Assembly: GCA_963801715.1 (NCBI GenBank)
Contig: CAWDGB010000020.1
Coordinates: 1-64,000, forward strand
Source of the DNA: CAVVJA01 sp963801715
GTDB lineage: Bacteria > Actinomycetota > Actinomycetes > Mycobacteriales > Jatrophihabitantaceae
Length of the DNA stretch: 64,000 nucleotides
Direction: 5' to 3'
Shown here piece after piece: positions 1-9,523 of the stretch. The notes beneath the pieces are model-generated. The model had not been told where the DNA came from, did no database searches, and saw only the letters and a program-made list of their open reading frames with translations. Numbering within the stretch: the first letter of the stretch is position 1; every line of letters starts with the position of its first letter. The position numbers and the translations under genes were made by a program.

Positions 1-2
1 GG

Positions 3-190
3 GTAGTCAGGTCCGCGCGGGCGAGCGCGCGATCACAGGTGTTGACACTGCTGGTGTCGGCGTTGGTCGCGGCTGGGGAGCCGGAGCGGGCCGCCGCGCT
101 TGCCACCGAGGCCGAACAGGCCGCCCGCGAGATCCCCGACTCCGACCCGAGCTGGCGGGCGCGGGCGCACTGGACGAGATCAAGGACTGG
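3..190 (+). pseudogene. Remnant of a tetratricopeptide-type protein, truncated at window edge
   Basis: The reading frame entering from the left edge gives an Ala/Glu-rich helical segment with the look of TPR proteins: VSALVAAGEPERAAALATEA followed by REIPDSD. The repeat then loses its frame near position 170, and nothing protein-like follows before the opposite-strand pseudogene. Many actinomycetes carry large TPR proteins with repeats of this kind. Only a fragment is visible, so neither function nor true boundaries can be given. Confidence is low because only about 60 residues are available. Confidence 0.3.
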
Positions 191-214
191 AGCGTGCGGT
201 GTCGGATCGATGCG

Positions 215-2866
215 CTACTTGACCCAGAGTTGATCGTAGAGTGGGTTGAAAGGTGTGCTCTGGTAGTTGCCGACTCTGCTGCCGGTGAAATGGAAGAACT
301 GCTCGCTGCCGAGGATGACCCACGGGGCCTGATCAATGATGAGCTTGTCGATCTTCTTCCACAGTCGGCGGGACTCGTTAGGATCGGTGAGCGCGGTGAC
401 CCGGGCGACCGTGGCTAGATCGTCGATGTGCTTGTTGCAGAACCCAGCAGCGGTCTGGTTCTTGACCCGGCAGGAGAGGAGCGGGTCGTAGAACGTGTCC
501 GCCGACGGGGTAGTCCGCGATCCAGCCGTCCTTGCCCCAGATCTGCACGCCGTGACGTGGGTCCCGAAAGCCACGCATAGCTGGCGTCGTTGTCGGGGAC
601 GGTGCGAGTCGAGACTCTGTAGCCGATGTTGCGCAGGGCCTGGGCGAAGTCGGCGAGTAGGGCACAATAGGAGGGGCCACCAATGACCCCGTACACCGTG
701 ACCGAGGTGCCGCTCGTCCCGGAGGGCTTGACGAGGCGACGGGCTTTGGCGAGGTCGGGTCCGTTGTACGGGTTGGGTCCTGCCCTCGCATGGGGCAGTA
801 CCATTCGAAGCTGGGGAAGCCCGCCGGGAGCATCTGACAGCTCAGCGACTACGCCCGGCCCAAACACGTTCTTGATGACCTGGTCTCGATCAATGGCGTA
901 GTTGACCGCTTGCCGAGCCAGCTGGTTGTCGAACGCCGGAATCCGCGTGTTCAGCCACTCCCACCATGCGCCGGGACGCGTCAGTGCGTGCACGCGATCC
1001 GGGTAGCGCAGCTGAAGCTCCGCGGTGACGTGCGCGAGCTTCGCAGTGTCGAGGTCGGGGATCCGGGCGATGTCGATGATGCCGGCCTGCAGAGCTTTGG
1101 CGGCCTTCTCGGCGTCCCTGTACTCGCGGAACTTGATGACGTCCGGATAGCCGGCCGGCTGCGCGGCGAACGACCACTGCCGGAAGTACCGGTTCCGGAC
1201 GAGCGTGTCGAAGACGACCTCTGGGTGCCGATCCACGGGGTTCCGCCTCGTAAACGCGACCTTGATCGGGTACGGGCCGGTGCCGGGTAGCGGCGTGCTC
1301 AGCTGTTTCGGTGGTGTCCCGGGCGGCGTCGGTACGACGAAGTAGGTGAGCTTGTGCAGGAAGTCCGAGTCCGGGGCGACAAGGTGAATAGTCACGCTCT
1401 GGTGTGCGTCGTCCGCGATCACACCGCGGCTGAGGTCGCGGCGGCCGGGTGGGCAATACAGCCGGTTGCCCCGACGACCGTGCTGAACAGTCTGGGGTTG
1501 CCCGCTCCGCCGACGGTGAAGACCCGTCTGAAACCCCGGGCGAAGTCCTGAGGCTGGACGATTCGCCCGGTCGAATAACGGATTCCTCGCCGCACGGTAA
1601 ACGTGTACGTCTTGCGGTCCGGGGACACCTCCGGCAGGCGGGCCGCGAGGTCGGGGACGAACGTGTAGCCCGCCGCTCCGTCGGCGGCTCGGTAGGCGAT
1701 CAAGCCGTCGTAGACGAAGCGCTCCGCCGCCGAAGTCCAGTAGTAGTACAGGTTCGCCGGGTCGATGCCGTTGGACGTGCCGGGCAGCTTGTCGTTGCCA
1801 ATAGTGAGCGTCCCGCCGCGGTGGCCGGCGACAGCGAACGCTCGCGAGGCGACGTAGACCGATGAGCCGACCGTTGTGATGGCGGTCGGGCATGCGCCTA
1901 TGCCGAAGCGGCGGACGTTCCGGCTCCTCGGCTCGATGCGCGTAACCGTCGCGGCGTGCGATGCGGCAACCCAGAGAAACCGGCCGTCGCCGGCCACGGC
2001 AGTGGGCCCATCGCCGACGTCACGGATCGTGTCGACCGCGCGGGACCCCGGGTCGATGCGGCTGAGGGATTGCTCAAGGCTGTTCGTGACCCATACGGCC
2101 CCGTCCATGAATGCCAGGCCGGCCGGTCCAATACCGACATGGATCTGCGCGCGCACGGCCCCGGTGCGCACATCCAATTGAGACACGGTTCCATCGAGGC
2201 CATTGGCCACCCAGACCGAATCGGCATCGACTGCCAGGACGCCGTCGGGACCTCCGCCGACCGCGATTGCCGGGTCCGCCTCGCTCGAGTCTGGATCGAT
2301 GTGTTGCACGGTGTCGTCGCCGCTGTTCGCCACCCAGACGCCGCTGGGCCCGGCCGCGATCGCGCCGGGCTGGTTCCCGACCTTGATCGGCTTCCCGACC
2401 ACACGGTTCACGTTGGTGTTGATGCGATTCACTGTTCCGTCTGAGGCGTTGACGACCCATACATCCGAGCCGGTGGCCGCGATCGCGACCGGGTCGGCAC
2501 CGACCGCGACCTCACGAACGACGATGTGAGCGCGTAAATCGATGCGCATCACCGTGTTCGTTCCGCCATTCGCGACCCACAGCGAACCAGCGGCGAACGT
2601 GATCGCGCTCGGGCTCTGCCCGACTAGGACCGCGTCGTGGAGGCTGCCGTCGCTGTGAATGACCCCCCCACACTGTTCGGCGGCAGCGCACTCAGGCTGC
2701 TCCGCTGGCCATGTGTGGCCACGACCGCGACTCGTGTGCCCCCGGCGACGATCACCGCCGCAGCAGACGCGATCAAGAGCCGCCGCTGCGTCGGGTGACG
2801 CTTCACGGCTGGTGCGTTGAGAGAAACCCCGCCGGGCGCACCTACAGGTTTGGCGTCGGCCGTCAC
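215..2866 (-). pseudogene. Frameshifted membrane-anchored beta-propeller / family 5 solute-binding protein
   Basis: The intended product starts at 2866 (MTADAKPVGAPGG) with a positively charged tail and one hydrophobic segment (LLIASAAAVIVAGG). It then has a run of YVTN-like propeller repeats (SLWVANGGTNTVMRID and five or six similar units, about 2620-1850). A family 5 extracellular solute-binding domain follows (IGNDKLPGTSNGIDPA, then FVPDLAARLPEVSPDRKTYT) and ends at 215. The frame changes at least four times, near 2660, 1440, 570 and 515. Propeller-plus-SBP fusions are known in actinomycetes, often downstream of a SARP-type regulator, but no such domain is visible upstream. The net frame change is zero over 2652 nt. 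It lies in a degraded island next to an integrase, so true decay is plausible, although sequencing indels also occur elsewhere in this window. Confidence 0.7.
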
Positions 2867-3796
2867 GCCGTCCGTCAGGCTCCGGTCGTGAGTGAGGATC
2901 GCCTGACCGCATGGATCGGATCGGACGACGGCACGGTGCTGCGCACCGTCGATGGGGGGCAGTCATGGCGTGACGTCTCTCCGCCGGGAACCAGCAGCCT
3001 GCACTTCCGTGACCTCTACGCCCGCGCCGAGCTGTCGCGCTGACCGCTGGCCCGGGCTCTGATTCGCGCCTCTATGCGACCTCAGACGGCGGCCGATCGT
3101 GGCGGCTGGCCTATCAGGCGAGCGACCCGGCGACGTTCTTCGACGCCATGGCCTTCTTCGATAGCCAGCTTGGTCTCGTCATGTCCGATCCCGTCGATGG
3201 CAGGTTCCAAATCCTCTCCACAACCGACGGCGGTGACACCTGGGCGATCTTGCCGAACGCCGGTATGCCGCCGGCGCAACCCGACGAATACGGCTTTGCC
3301 GCCAGCGGCACGACCATCACGGCGGCCGGTAAGGACGCCTGGTTCGCCAGCGGCGGTTCCGTATCCCGGGTGTTCCACTCGCGCGACGGCGGGCTCACCT
3401 GGGATGTCAAGACCACCCCGGTCCTCAGCGGTTCCGTCGAGGGCACCGCCGGCATCTACGGCCTGGCGTTCCACACCGCCAACCTCGGACTAGCGGTCGG
3501 CGGCGACTTCTTCACCCCCGAGATCAGCGCATCAGGTCTCGGCGGTCTCGTACTTCGGCCGTCCCTGGACGTCTCCGGCGAGCGAGCCGTTCGGAGTTCG
3601 CTCCGCCGCCGCATGGCTTCCGTTCACGCTCGCGACTGCGGTCACCGTGGGCATCAACGGTTCGGACGTCTCCTACGACGCCGGGCAGCACTGGGCGCGA
3701 TTCGACGACGGCGAGTTCAACACCGTTGGCTGCGCCGCCGACGGAGCATGCTGGGCCGCGGGCGATCTGGGACGAGTCGCCGTTCTCCTTCGCTAG
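2841..3796 (+). pseudogene. Frameshifted Ycf48/BNR-repeat-like protein
   Basis: Three frames on the plus strand together encode BNR/Ycf48-like repeats with the typical DGG-x-(S/T)-W turns. The first reads GSDDGTVLRTVDGGQSW near 2920. After a shift near 3035 come SDGGRSWRLAYQASDP and STTDGGDTW, then SRDGGLTWDVKT near 3390. After another shift near 3570-3620 the tail INGSDVSYDAGQHWARFDDG continues to the TAG at 3794-3796. The 5' end has no convincing start and overlaps the opposite pseudogene by about 26 bp. Family members are secreted or periplasmic propellers, sometimes called photosystem assembly-like or sialidase-like, with no reliable specific function. The gene looks broken. Confidence 0.6.
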
Positions 3797-3954
3797 TGTG
3801 TCCAGTTCGACCTCCCGGCTAGCGCCGAGGACGGCGTGGGACGGCAGCGGAGATGCGCCTGCCGTCCCCGTGTTGACGGTGGCTCAGTCGCGGGCTGTGA
3901 GGTGCAGTAGGAGGTAGAAGGTTCGGTCGACGATGCCGCCTGGGCTGCCGGTGT

Positions 3955-5343
3955 TTATTCCGGTGCATAGGCGTACCCAAATGCTCGGAAAGGTGGAGGG
4001 AAGGGGAAGGGAATCGACACGTTGTGGGCCACAGCTAGGTCATGAGTTGTCGGGACCAGATCGCCGGGTGCCAGCCGCCCGGTGTGGATCTGCTCGCGCA
4101 GACTCGCCGCGATCACCTCGTACGGCCCTCGCGGTGCGCGCACCGGCGGCGCGGCGAGCTGTGGCATGATCCCGGCCATTGTTCCCGCCGCGCGCTGGCC
4201 GGCCTCGTCCACCCACGCCGCGTAGATCTTGAGTGTCGTTGCCCCGCCGCTGCCATGGCCCAGGCGACCAGCGACCGTGCGGATGTCGACGCCAGCCGCG
4301 ATGAGCTCGGTCGCTGAGTAGTGCCGCAAGGAGTGAAGCCTGGTGCTGCGCAGCTTGAGCTTGCGTGCGAGATGGCCGTATCGCTGGGTGAGCGTGCGCG
4401 GCGGCCACGGCGTCGAGCCATCCGGGGCCGGCGAGAACAGATACGCGTTCGGTTCCAGATCGCAACCCAGCGCCGCGCAGCGCGCTCTGCAGCGTTCGCG
4501 ATGAGCGGCGAGCATGTCGAGTGTCTGAGGATCGAGTGTGACGCGTCTTCGCTGGCGCGTCTTGGTCTCCTTCTCGCGCACGCCGGCCTTCGGATGTGCG
4601 TTGCTTCGTTCGATGCGCAAGAGGCCGCGAACCAGATCGAGGTGGCGCCAGCGAAGCGCGCTCACTTCGCCGCGGCGGGAGCCGGTGACCATAGTCAGCC
4701 ACAGGAGCAAGCCCCAGTCCGGGTCACTCGCCCATGCTTCGCTGAGCATGAGCGCTGCTTCCTCCGCTGTGGGTGGATCCGGCTCACTCGGCGCCGGCGA
4801 CGGTGCCTCGGCCAGCGCCGCCTTGTTCACTCCGAGATGCCGCCACCGCACGGCGCGCTCCAACGAGCCGCGGATGATGAAGTGGATCTTCCGGACTGTG
4901 CTGCTGCTCAGCGGCCGACACTCGTGGCTCGCACTCGCCTTGCCATTGCAGAGCGCTCGACATCGCTGGAGGCGCGCGTAGAACCGCTCGAGCAGCTCGG
5001 CGTCGAGCTTCGCCGCGGCCAGGTCGCCGAAGGTCGGGGCGATGTAGATCCGGATCAGGTCCTGGTATCTCTCCCGGGTCGTGTCCTCCAGGTCAACAAC
5101 GTCGAGCCACTGGGTCACGGCCTGCCCGATGGTGATTCCTGACTTCGGATGGCGGTCCTCGTCGACTTGCGCCTGCAGCCGGGTCAGTGACACCTCGGCC
5201 TGGTCGTACGTGCGCGACGTCTCACGCAGGTAGCGCTCCTTGCCGGTCAGCGGGTCGACGCCGGCGTAGACGATCGCCTGGAAGCTGCCGGACGGCAGTT
5301 CGCGAATGTGGCCACGAGGTCGGCGACGCGCGGGCATGATCAC
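3955..5343 (-). CDS. Tyrosine-type site-specific integrase with truncated GntR-like tail
   Basis: This 462-residue phage or ICE-type tyrosine recombinase has an N-terminal AP2-like/SAM-like DNA-binding part (GSFQAIVYAGVDPLTGKERY). The catalytic domain shows the first Arg in TGSRRGEVSALRWRHLD, then HSLRHYSATELIAAG (HxxR), GRLGHGSGG, and the nucleophilic Tyr in LKIYAAWVDE. After the catalytic domain (about residue 400) the protein continues as the beginning of a GntR winged helix (EVIAASLREQIHTGRLAPGD). It breaks off inside that fold and ends in an unrelated proline/phenylalanine-rich tail. Integrase-GntR fusions occur in actinomycete elements, so this one appears truncated. The gene starts 48 bp from the 3' end of tRNA-Asp on the same strand, the classic arrangement for an element integrated into a tRNA 3' end. 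Confidence 0.9.
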   Translation of the reverse strand: MIMPARRRPRGHIRELPSGSFQAIVYAGVDPLTGKERYLRETSRTYDQAEVSLTRLQAQVDEDRHPKSGITIGQAVTQWLDVVDLEDTTRERYQDLIRIYIAPTFGDLAAAKLDAELLERFYARLQRCRALCNGKASASHECRPLSSSTVRKIHFIIRGSLERAVRWRHLGVNKAALAEAPSPAPSEPDPPTAEEAALMLSEAWASDPDWGLLLWLTMVTGSRRGEVSALRWRHLDLVRGLLRIERSNAHPKAGVREKETKTRQRRRVTLDPQTLDMLAAHRERCRARCAALGCDLEPNAYLFSPAPDGSTPWPPRTLTQRYGHLARKLKLRSTRLHSLRHYSATELIAAGVDIRTVAGRLGHGSGGATTLKIYAAWVDEAGQRAAGTMAGIMPQLAAPPVRAPRGPYEVIAASLREQIHTGRLAPGDLVPTTHDLAVAHNVSIPFPFPPPFRAFGYAYAPE

Positions 5344-5391
5344 GACGCTAACAGCGGTTCAATGCACGAACCCTTGCACGAATCTGCGCTG

Positions 5392-5465
5392 CGACCCCGA
5401 CCGGACTTGAACCGGCGACCTTCGCCGTGACAGGGCGACGCTCTAACCAGCTGAGCTACGGGGCC
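5392..5465 (-). tRNA. tRNA-Asp (GTC)
   Basis: The minus strand folds as a standard cloverleaf. The anticodon stem-loop is CGCC-CTGTCAC-GGCG, giving anticodon GTC. The T-arm is GCCGGTTCAAGTCCGGT, and the acceptor stem pairs GGCCCCG with CGGGGTC plus a discriminator G. CCA is not encoded. The 3' end faces the integrase gene and is the likely attachment site for the element extending towards lower coordinates. Confidence 0.95.
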
Positions 5466-5500
5466 TAGACGTACCTGCGTGGTGCTTGGTGGTGGCTGCG

Positions 5501-5573
5501 TGCCCCCAACGGGATTCGAACCCGTGCTACCGCCTTGAAAGGGCGGCGTCCTGGGCCTCTAGACGATGAGGGC
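5501..5573 (-). tRNA. tRNA-Glu (TTC)
   Basis: The minus strand gives a cloverleaf beginning GCCCTCATCGTCTAGAGG. The anticodon stem-loop is CCGCC-CTTTCAA-GGCGG (anticodon TTC), with T-arm CACGGGTTCGAATCCCG and acceptor 3' side TGGGGGC plus discriminator A. CCA is not encoded. It lies 35 bp upstream of tRNA-Asp in the same orientation, so the two are probably co-transcribed. Confidence 0.95.
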
Positions 5574-5661
5574 GGAATATCCGACTCATGCTATAGCCCC
5601 GCCGGAGGAACCCGCCCAGCATAGGCGACGCCTGGCGTTCCCCCAACCCGCCGTTCGTGAC

Positions 5662-5865
5662 TCAGTGGGCAAACCTAAGCCGTTCCGCCAGCTCACCCAG
5701 CAGGCCCTCGAACAGGGCCTCGGCGTCGCCGTCACTCAGGGCGAAGTCCAGGTGCCCGAACGCTTCGGTCGCCACCGCTCCGTAGAGCCGCATCCAGCAG
5801 GACAGGAAGAGCTCGAGGAGGCCGATCGGCACCGCTCGACCGATGCGCTCGTGCTGTGCTCGTGC
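5662..5865 (-). pseudogene. C-terminal remnant of a TetR-family regulator
   Basis: The minus strand encodes GLLELFLSCWMRLYGAVATE followed by AFGHLDFALSDGDAEALFEG and a stop at 5662. The W-x-R-L-Y-G-x-V-x-x-E-x-F-G-H pattern is characteristic of the ligand-binding C-terminal region of a TetR subgroup. The N-terminal helix-turn-helix is absent: upstream sequence from about 5840 belongs to a different remnant on the other strand. It is inferred to be a non-functional leftover. Confidence 0.55.
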
Positions 5866-6008
5866 CGGCAACCATGCGGGTACTCGGCGACGCCAACTGG
5901 TGGGCGCCGGCACCGTTGCGCGGCTTCTACCGTCGCTACGGATTGCGCGAGTCCGACGAAAAGGTTGCCGATCGTGATCTTGGGCTTACTGCCCTCGGGC
6001 GCCGATAG
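5830..6008 (+). pseudogene. C-terminal remnant of an MMPL-family transporter
   Basis: In one plus-strand frame from 5856 the sequence reads VLVPATMRVLGDANWWAPAP then LRGFYRRYGLRESDEKVADR, ending at a TAG at 6006-6008. The L-V-P-A-x-M-x-x-x-G-x-x-N-W-W-x-P motif is the typical last membrane segment and C-terminal tail of MMPL/RND-like lipid transporters. A neighbouring frame at 5839-5853 (TDALV) fits the residues just before it, implying a small indel. All upstream transporter sequence is missing. MMPL and TetR genes are common neighbours, so both remnants probably descend from one locus. Confidence 0.55.
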
Positions 6009-6023
6009 ATCCAAGATCATCAG
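5974..6023. repeat. Dispersed ~48-bp palindromic element, copy 1
   Basis: An imperfect inverted repeat with arms GTGATCTTGG and CCAAGATCATC around a GC-rich centre (GCCCTCGGGC). It resembles three further copies at 40838, 47582 and 63168. It lies between the end of the MMPL remnant and the end of the APC permease gene, that is, between converging 3' ends, where it could also act as a bidirectional terminator. Confidence 0.6.
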
Positions 6024-6046
6024 CATGGGGGGCGGGCGGATGCGGG

Positions 6047-8521
6047 TCAGGACGGTTTCGGGACCGGCTCGTGCGCGGTGCCTGAATCGAGCAACTCATA
6101 GCGCGGGTTGGCCAGCGCGAGATGACCCTTGTATTCGCCGACAGTACCGGTAGCTCGAACAACGGCGCCCGGCTCAATGCCAGGAATCCGGGTGCGCCCG
6201 AAGAACAACAGTCGCACGCCGCCGGTCTTGTCGAAGACCTGCGCCTCCAGTGACTTCCCGGCCGTAGTGCCGACCTGGACCATCTTGATCCGGCCCTCCA
6301 CCGTCACGCGTTGCTTCCAAGCGACCTCGCCGATCGGTGTGATGCCCGGTCCTCTCGCCTGGGGCGCGGCCACCCCGACTTCATCGTCGTCGGTGCCGGT
6401 CCGCACTCTGGTGGATGGCAGCGCCGGCTCGGCGGCAGCGGCCTGTTGAGTCCGCTCGAGGCGCCGCTCGACCTCGGGTGAGAGCGTGGTGTCGAAGGGC
6501 ACGATCGTCGCCGAAACGTGGGGGATACGGCCGAGGGCACTTGCGATGCGGTCAGCTGTTCGGTCGTGGAGCAGGCGCTGTGACAATCGCCGAAATGTGC
6601 GGCGCGGCAACAACGCGGTGACCTCGGCCCGGTCCTGGACGACCACGCCGAGCGCCAACTCGCTCGCCGCGCGAATCAGCCGTCGATCTGGACACTCCAC
6701 TACGGACAGTGGCACTCGGTCACCGAGTCCCCGCGCCACCCACTCGGCCTCGAGTTCCTCGGCGACGTCACTGTCGATCATTAAGTGAACCGCGCGGATC
6801 TCCGTCGGGCGGAGGCTGCCGGCATATCGCAGCGCCCGAGTTACCGCGAGATCGAGCCGATCCACGAAGACGAGAACGACGTGTCGTGCGTAGTGTCCGC
6901 GAAGGTATCCGCCCTCCTGGGCGGCCGTAATCAGATCGAGCGCGTGCTGCTCCTCGCGGTACTGATCGTTGAGACGGACGAGAGCGAACCACCCAATGGG
7001 GAACAGGATTACCACGAGCCAGGCACCCTCGGTGAACTTCACCACGGCGAAGATCACCACCACAAGCAGCGAGACAATGCCGGCCGCGAAGTTGATCACG
7101 AGCCTTCGTCGCCATCCCGGCTCGCGTCGTGTCCAGTGATACTTGGCCATGCCGAGGCCGGCCATCGTGAAGCCAGTGAACACGCCGATGGCGTAGAACG
7201 GCACCAGGTGATCGACGTTCGCGCCCACCGCCAGCAACAGCACGATGGCGCTGACGGTGAGCACGATGATCCCGTTGCTGAACGCCAGCCGGTGCCCGCG
7301 GCGAGTCAGTTGGCGGGGCAGGAAGGAATCCTCGGCGACGAAGCTCGCCAGGAACGGGAATCCGGTAAACGGCGTGTTCGCGCCGGTGTAGAGAATCAAT
7401 GCGGTCGCGAGCTGCACCAAGATGAAGCCCACGTGCCCGATCGACGAGGTCCCGAATGCCGCCTTGGCCACCTGACTGATCACGGTCGGCGCGCCGTCCG
7501 TGTAGGGCACAGCGTGCGTCTGCACGGCCAGATACGAGACTCCGGCGACGAGAAAGCCGAGCATGAGACTCATCAAGGACAACGTTCGGCGCGCGTTGAC
7601 GCCCGCTGGTGGCTGGAACGCGCTTACCCCGTTGGAGATTGCCTCCAGACCGGTGAGCGACGATCCGCCGTTGGCGAACGCCTTGAGCAGCACGAAGATG
7701 GCCGCCCAGGAGAGGATCGCGTCATGCTGGTTGGTCACCGGGAACTGTCCGGGCAGGTCCGTCGCGTACTGCGGTAGATCGCCGAGAATCTCGCGTCCGA
7801 TACCGAGAACAATCACCAGCGTCATGGAGAAGAAGAAGAGGTAGGTCGGGAAGGCAAACGCCCGGCCTGCCTCCCGGACGCCGCGCAAATTGCCGTAGGC
7901 GAGTACCAGGACGAGGCCGATCGTGATCTCGAGATTCCACTGCTCAATCGACGGCACCAGAGAGGTAATCGCCAATGTGCCCGCCGCGGCCTGGACCGCT
8001 ACCGTCACGATGTAGTCGATCATGAGCGCGACGGACGCGATCTGCGCCACTCTCGGGCCGAAGTTGTCGCGCGCCACTACATACGAGCCGCCGGCCTTCG
8101 TGTAGACCATGACGACCTCGCGATAGGAGAGCGTCATGAGAATCAACACGCCGATCACCACCGCGGTCATCGGCCCCAAAATGTGGAAGCTCGCCAGCCC
8201 AAAGACGGGAACCAAAGCGACGAGCATCTCCTCCGTCCCATATGCGGACGAGGAGATGCAATCGCTCGACAGCACACCGAGCGCGGCTTTCTTGGACAGT
8301 TTCTCTTCGTGTAGTCGGGCCGTCACGAGTGGCTCGCCGAGAAGGGCCCGCTTGATCCGGTAACTCAGCCGTTCTGGGATGTTTACCGCGGCCGAAAGCA
8401 CATTCTCGCGTAGTTGTGCAACCTCGACCGGCGAGGGCCCGCCGTCGTCGTCCAGCACCGGCGAAACGGCCTGACCGGCGTCGGACGTCGTCGCCGGAGC
8501 GGCCGACTGCTCGAGGGCCAT
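6047..8521 (-). CDS. APC-family permease with C-terminal OB-fold domain
   Basis: The first ~600 residues of 824 are a 12-helix APC superfamily transporter: GVLSSDCISSSAYGTEEMLV near the start, then repeated hydrophobic helices such as TAVVIGVLILMTLSYREVVM. A soluble middle part follows. The last ~90 residues (GEVAWKQRVTVEGRIKMVQV, then VRLLFFGRTRIPGIEPGAVV) have the look of a tRNA/helicase-type OB-fold. In mycobacteria the permease (Rv2690c-like) and a small OB-fold protein (Rv2694c-like) are separate neighbouring genes, so this is a fusion. The ATG at 8521 is preferred because homology-like sequence begins there; an in-frame ATG at 8587 is possible. The substrate is unknown. Confidence 0.85.
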   Translation of the reverse strand: MALEQSAAPATTSDAGQAVSPVLDDDGGPSPVEVAQLRENVLSAAVNIPERLSYRIKRALLGEPLVTARLHEEKLSKKAALGVLSSDCISSSAYGTEEMLVALVPVFGLASFHILGPMTAVVIGVLILMTLSYREVVMVYTKAGGSYVVARDNFGPRVAQIASVALMIDYIVTVAVQAAAGTLAITSLVPSIEQWNLEITIGLVLVLAYGNLRGVREAGRAFAFPTYLFFFSMTLVIVLGIGREILGDLPQYATDLPGQFPVTNQHDAILSWAAIFVLLKAFANGGSSLTGLEAISNGVSAFQPPAGVNARRTLSLMSLMLGFLVAGVSYLAVQTHAVPYTDGAPTVISQVAKAAFGTSSIGHVGFILVQLATALILYTGANTPFTGFPFLASFVAEDSFLPRQLTRRGHRLAFSNGIIVLTVSAIVLLLAVGANVDHLVPFYAIGVFTGFTMAGLGMAKYHWTRREPGWRRRLVINFAAGIVSLLVVVIFAVVKFTEGAWLVVILFPIGWFALVRLNDQYREEQHALDLITAAQEGGYLRGHYARHVVLVFVDRLDLAVTRALRYAGSLRPTEIRAVHLMIDSDVAEELEAEWVARGLGDRVPLSVVECPDRRLIRAASELALGVVVQDRAEVTALLPRRTFRRLSQRLLHDRTADRIASALGRIPHVSATIVPFDTTLSPEVERRLERTQQAAAAEPALPSTRVRTGTDDDEVGVAAPQARGPGITPIGEVAWKQRVTVEGRIKMVQVGTTAGKSLEAQVFDKTGGVRLLFFGRTRIPGIEPGAVVRATGTVGEYKGHLALANPRYELLDSGTAHEPVPKPS

Positions 8522-8531
8522 GTCAGAAACG

Positions 8532-9498
8532 CTAGCGCGTGAACAACCCCGGCCGAATGCGTACCGCGCCCACCGTCGCGCCACCACCGGTGACGGGCGC
8601 CTCGGCCTGCTCGTCGAGAATCTCGCCGGTCACACTCAACCGGTGAAGTCCTGCTATGAGCGCGCATTCCGCGGCCCGGGTTGCACCGTCATCGATCTTG
8701 ACCGCCACCGCGCCAGTCGCCCGCGAGCGCTGCGGCGAAGACTCCCTCCGCGCCATCCTTCGCGAGCAGTCCGGGCACTCCGGCCATCAATCGGCTGGCC
8801 GCGCGGTCTATCCCGCCGACCAACTCGGGATGGGTGCGCATCGCGTCCGCGACGTCCGCCTCCGGGCCGGATCGAGCCGCAACGAGCTGGGCATACGCAT
8901 GAGCGAGGCCGAGCAGGGTGATCGCGAAGACCGGTGCACCGCAGCCATCCACGCCCACGCCCGCTACGGGCTCGTCCGCGAGTCGGCCGACTGTCTCAGC
9001 CAGGTGCCGTTGGAGCGGGTGGTCAGCGGCCGGATATCCGTCGACCGGCCAACCGTTTGCCTGGCAGGCGAGCATCATCGCCGCGTGCTTGCCGGAGCAG
9101 TTCATCCGCACCCGGGTACGACCCCCGCCGGCTGCGATCCACTCGTCGCGCGCAGCCTCGCCCAACGGCCAGTCCGGCGGGCATTCGAGATCATCTTCGG
9201 CAAAGCCGCCCTGAGCCAGCATGGCTTGCACGACCGCAACGTGTCGCGGTTCGCCCGAGTGCGAGGCCGCGGCCAGGGCTAGGGCGGCGCTGGGTACGGA
9301 CAGGCCGAGCTCGCGTAGGCCGACGGCCTGCAGCGGCTTGTTCGAGGAGCGCGGGAAGATCGGCTGCGCCGGCGCGCCAACTGCGTCGATCACGTCGCCG
9401 CGGGCGTCGAGCACGACCAGGTGGCCCCGGTGCAGCGATTCCACTACGCCGGACCGATGCACCTCGACCAGCGGCGCACCGGACCGGAGGTTGATCAC
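8532..9498 (-). CDS. L-asparaginase II-type amidohydrolase (apparent frameshift)
   Basis: This cytoplasmic asparaginase-like enzyme of the AnsA/asparaginase II family would hydrolyse L-asparagine to aspartate and ammonia. Motifs seen are PIFPRSSNKPLQAVG near residue 47, ALAAASHSGEP, RMNCSGKHAAMMLACQANGW and GVGVDGCGAPVFAI. The main frame runs off at AGDWRGGGQDR near 8690. The expected continuation AVAVKIDDGATRAAECALIA is in the next frame and ends at 8532, so one extra base near 8715 explains the break (967 nt, 3n+1). Start chosen: GTG at 9498, 25 bp after the tyrA stop, behind a G-rich stretch. The corrected length of about 321 residues fits the family. Confidence 0.85.
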
Positions 9499-9523
9499 CG
9501 CCGCCGCCCGAGTTCGGCGCGCG

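Noticed and set aside
4321..5142. A 273-codon open frame antisense to the integrase.
   Set aside because: No domain, very Arg/Ala-rich, and the opposite strand has clear catalytic motifs of a tyrosine recombinase.
6785..7777. A 330-codon open frame antisense to the APC permease gene.
   Set aside because: It mirrors the permease codons and is rich in His, Glu and Arg with no recognisable domain. It is a typical high-GC antisense shadow.
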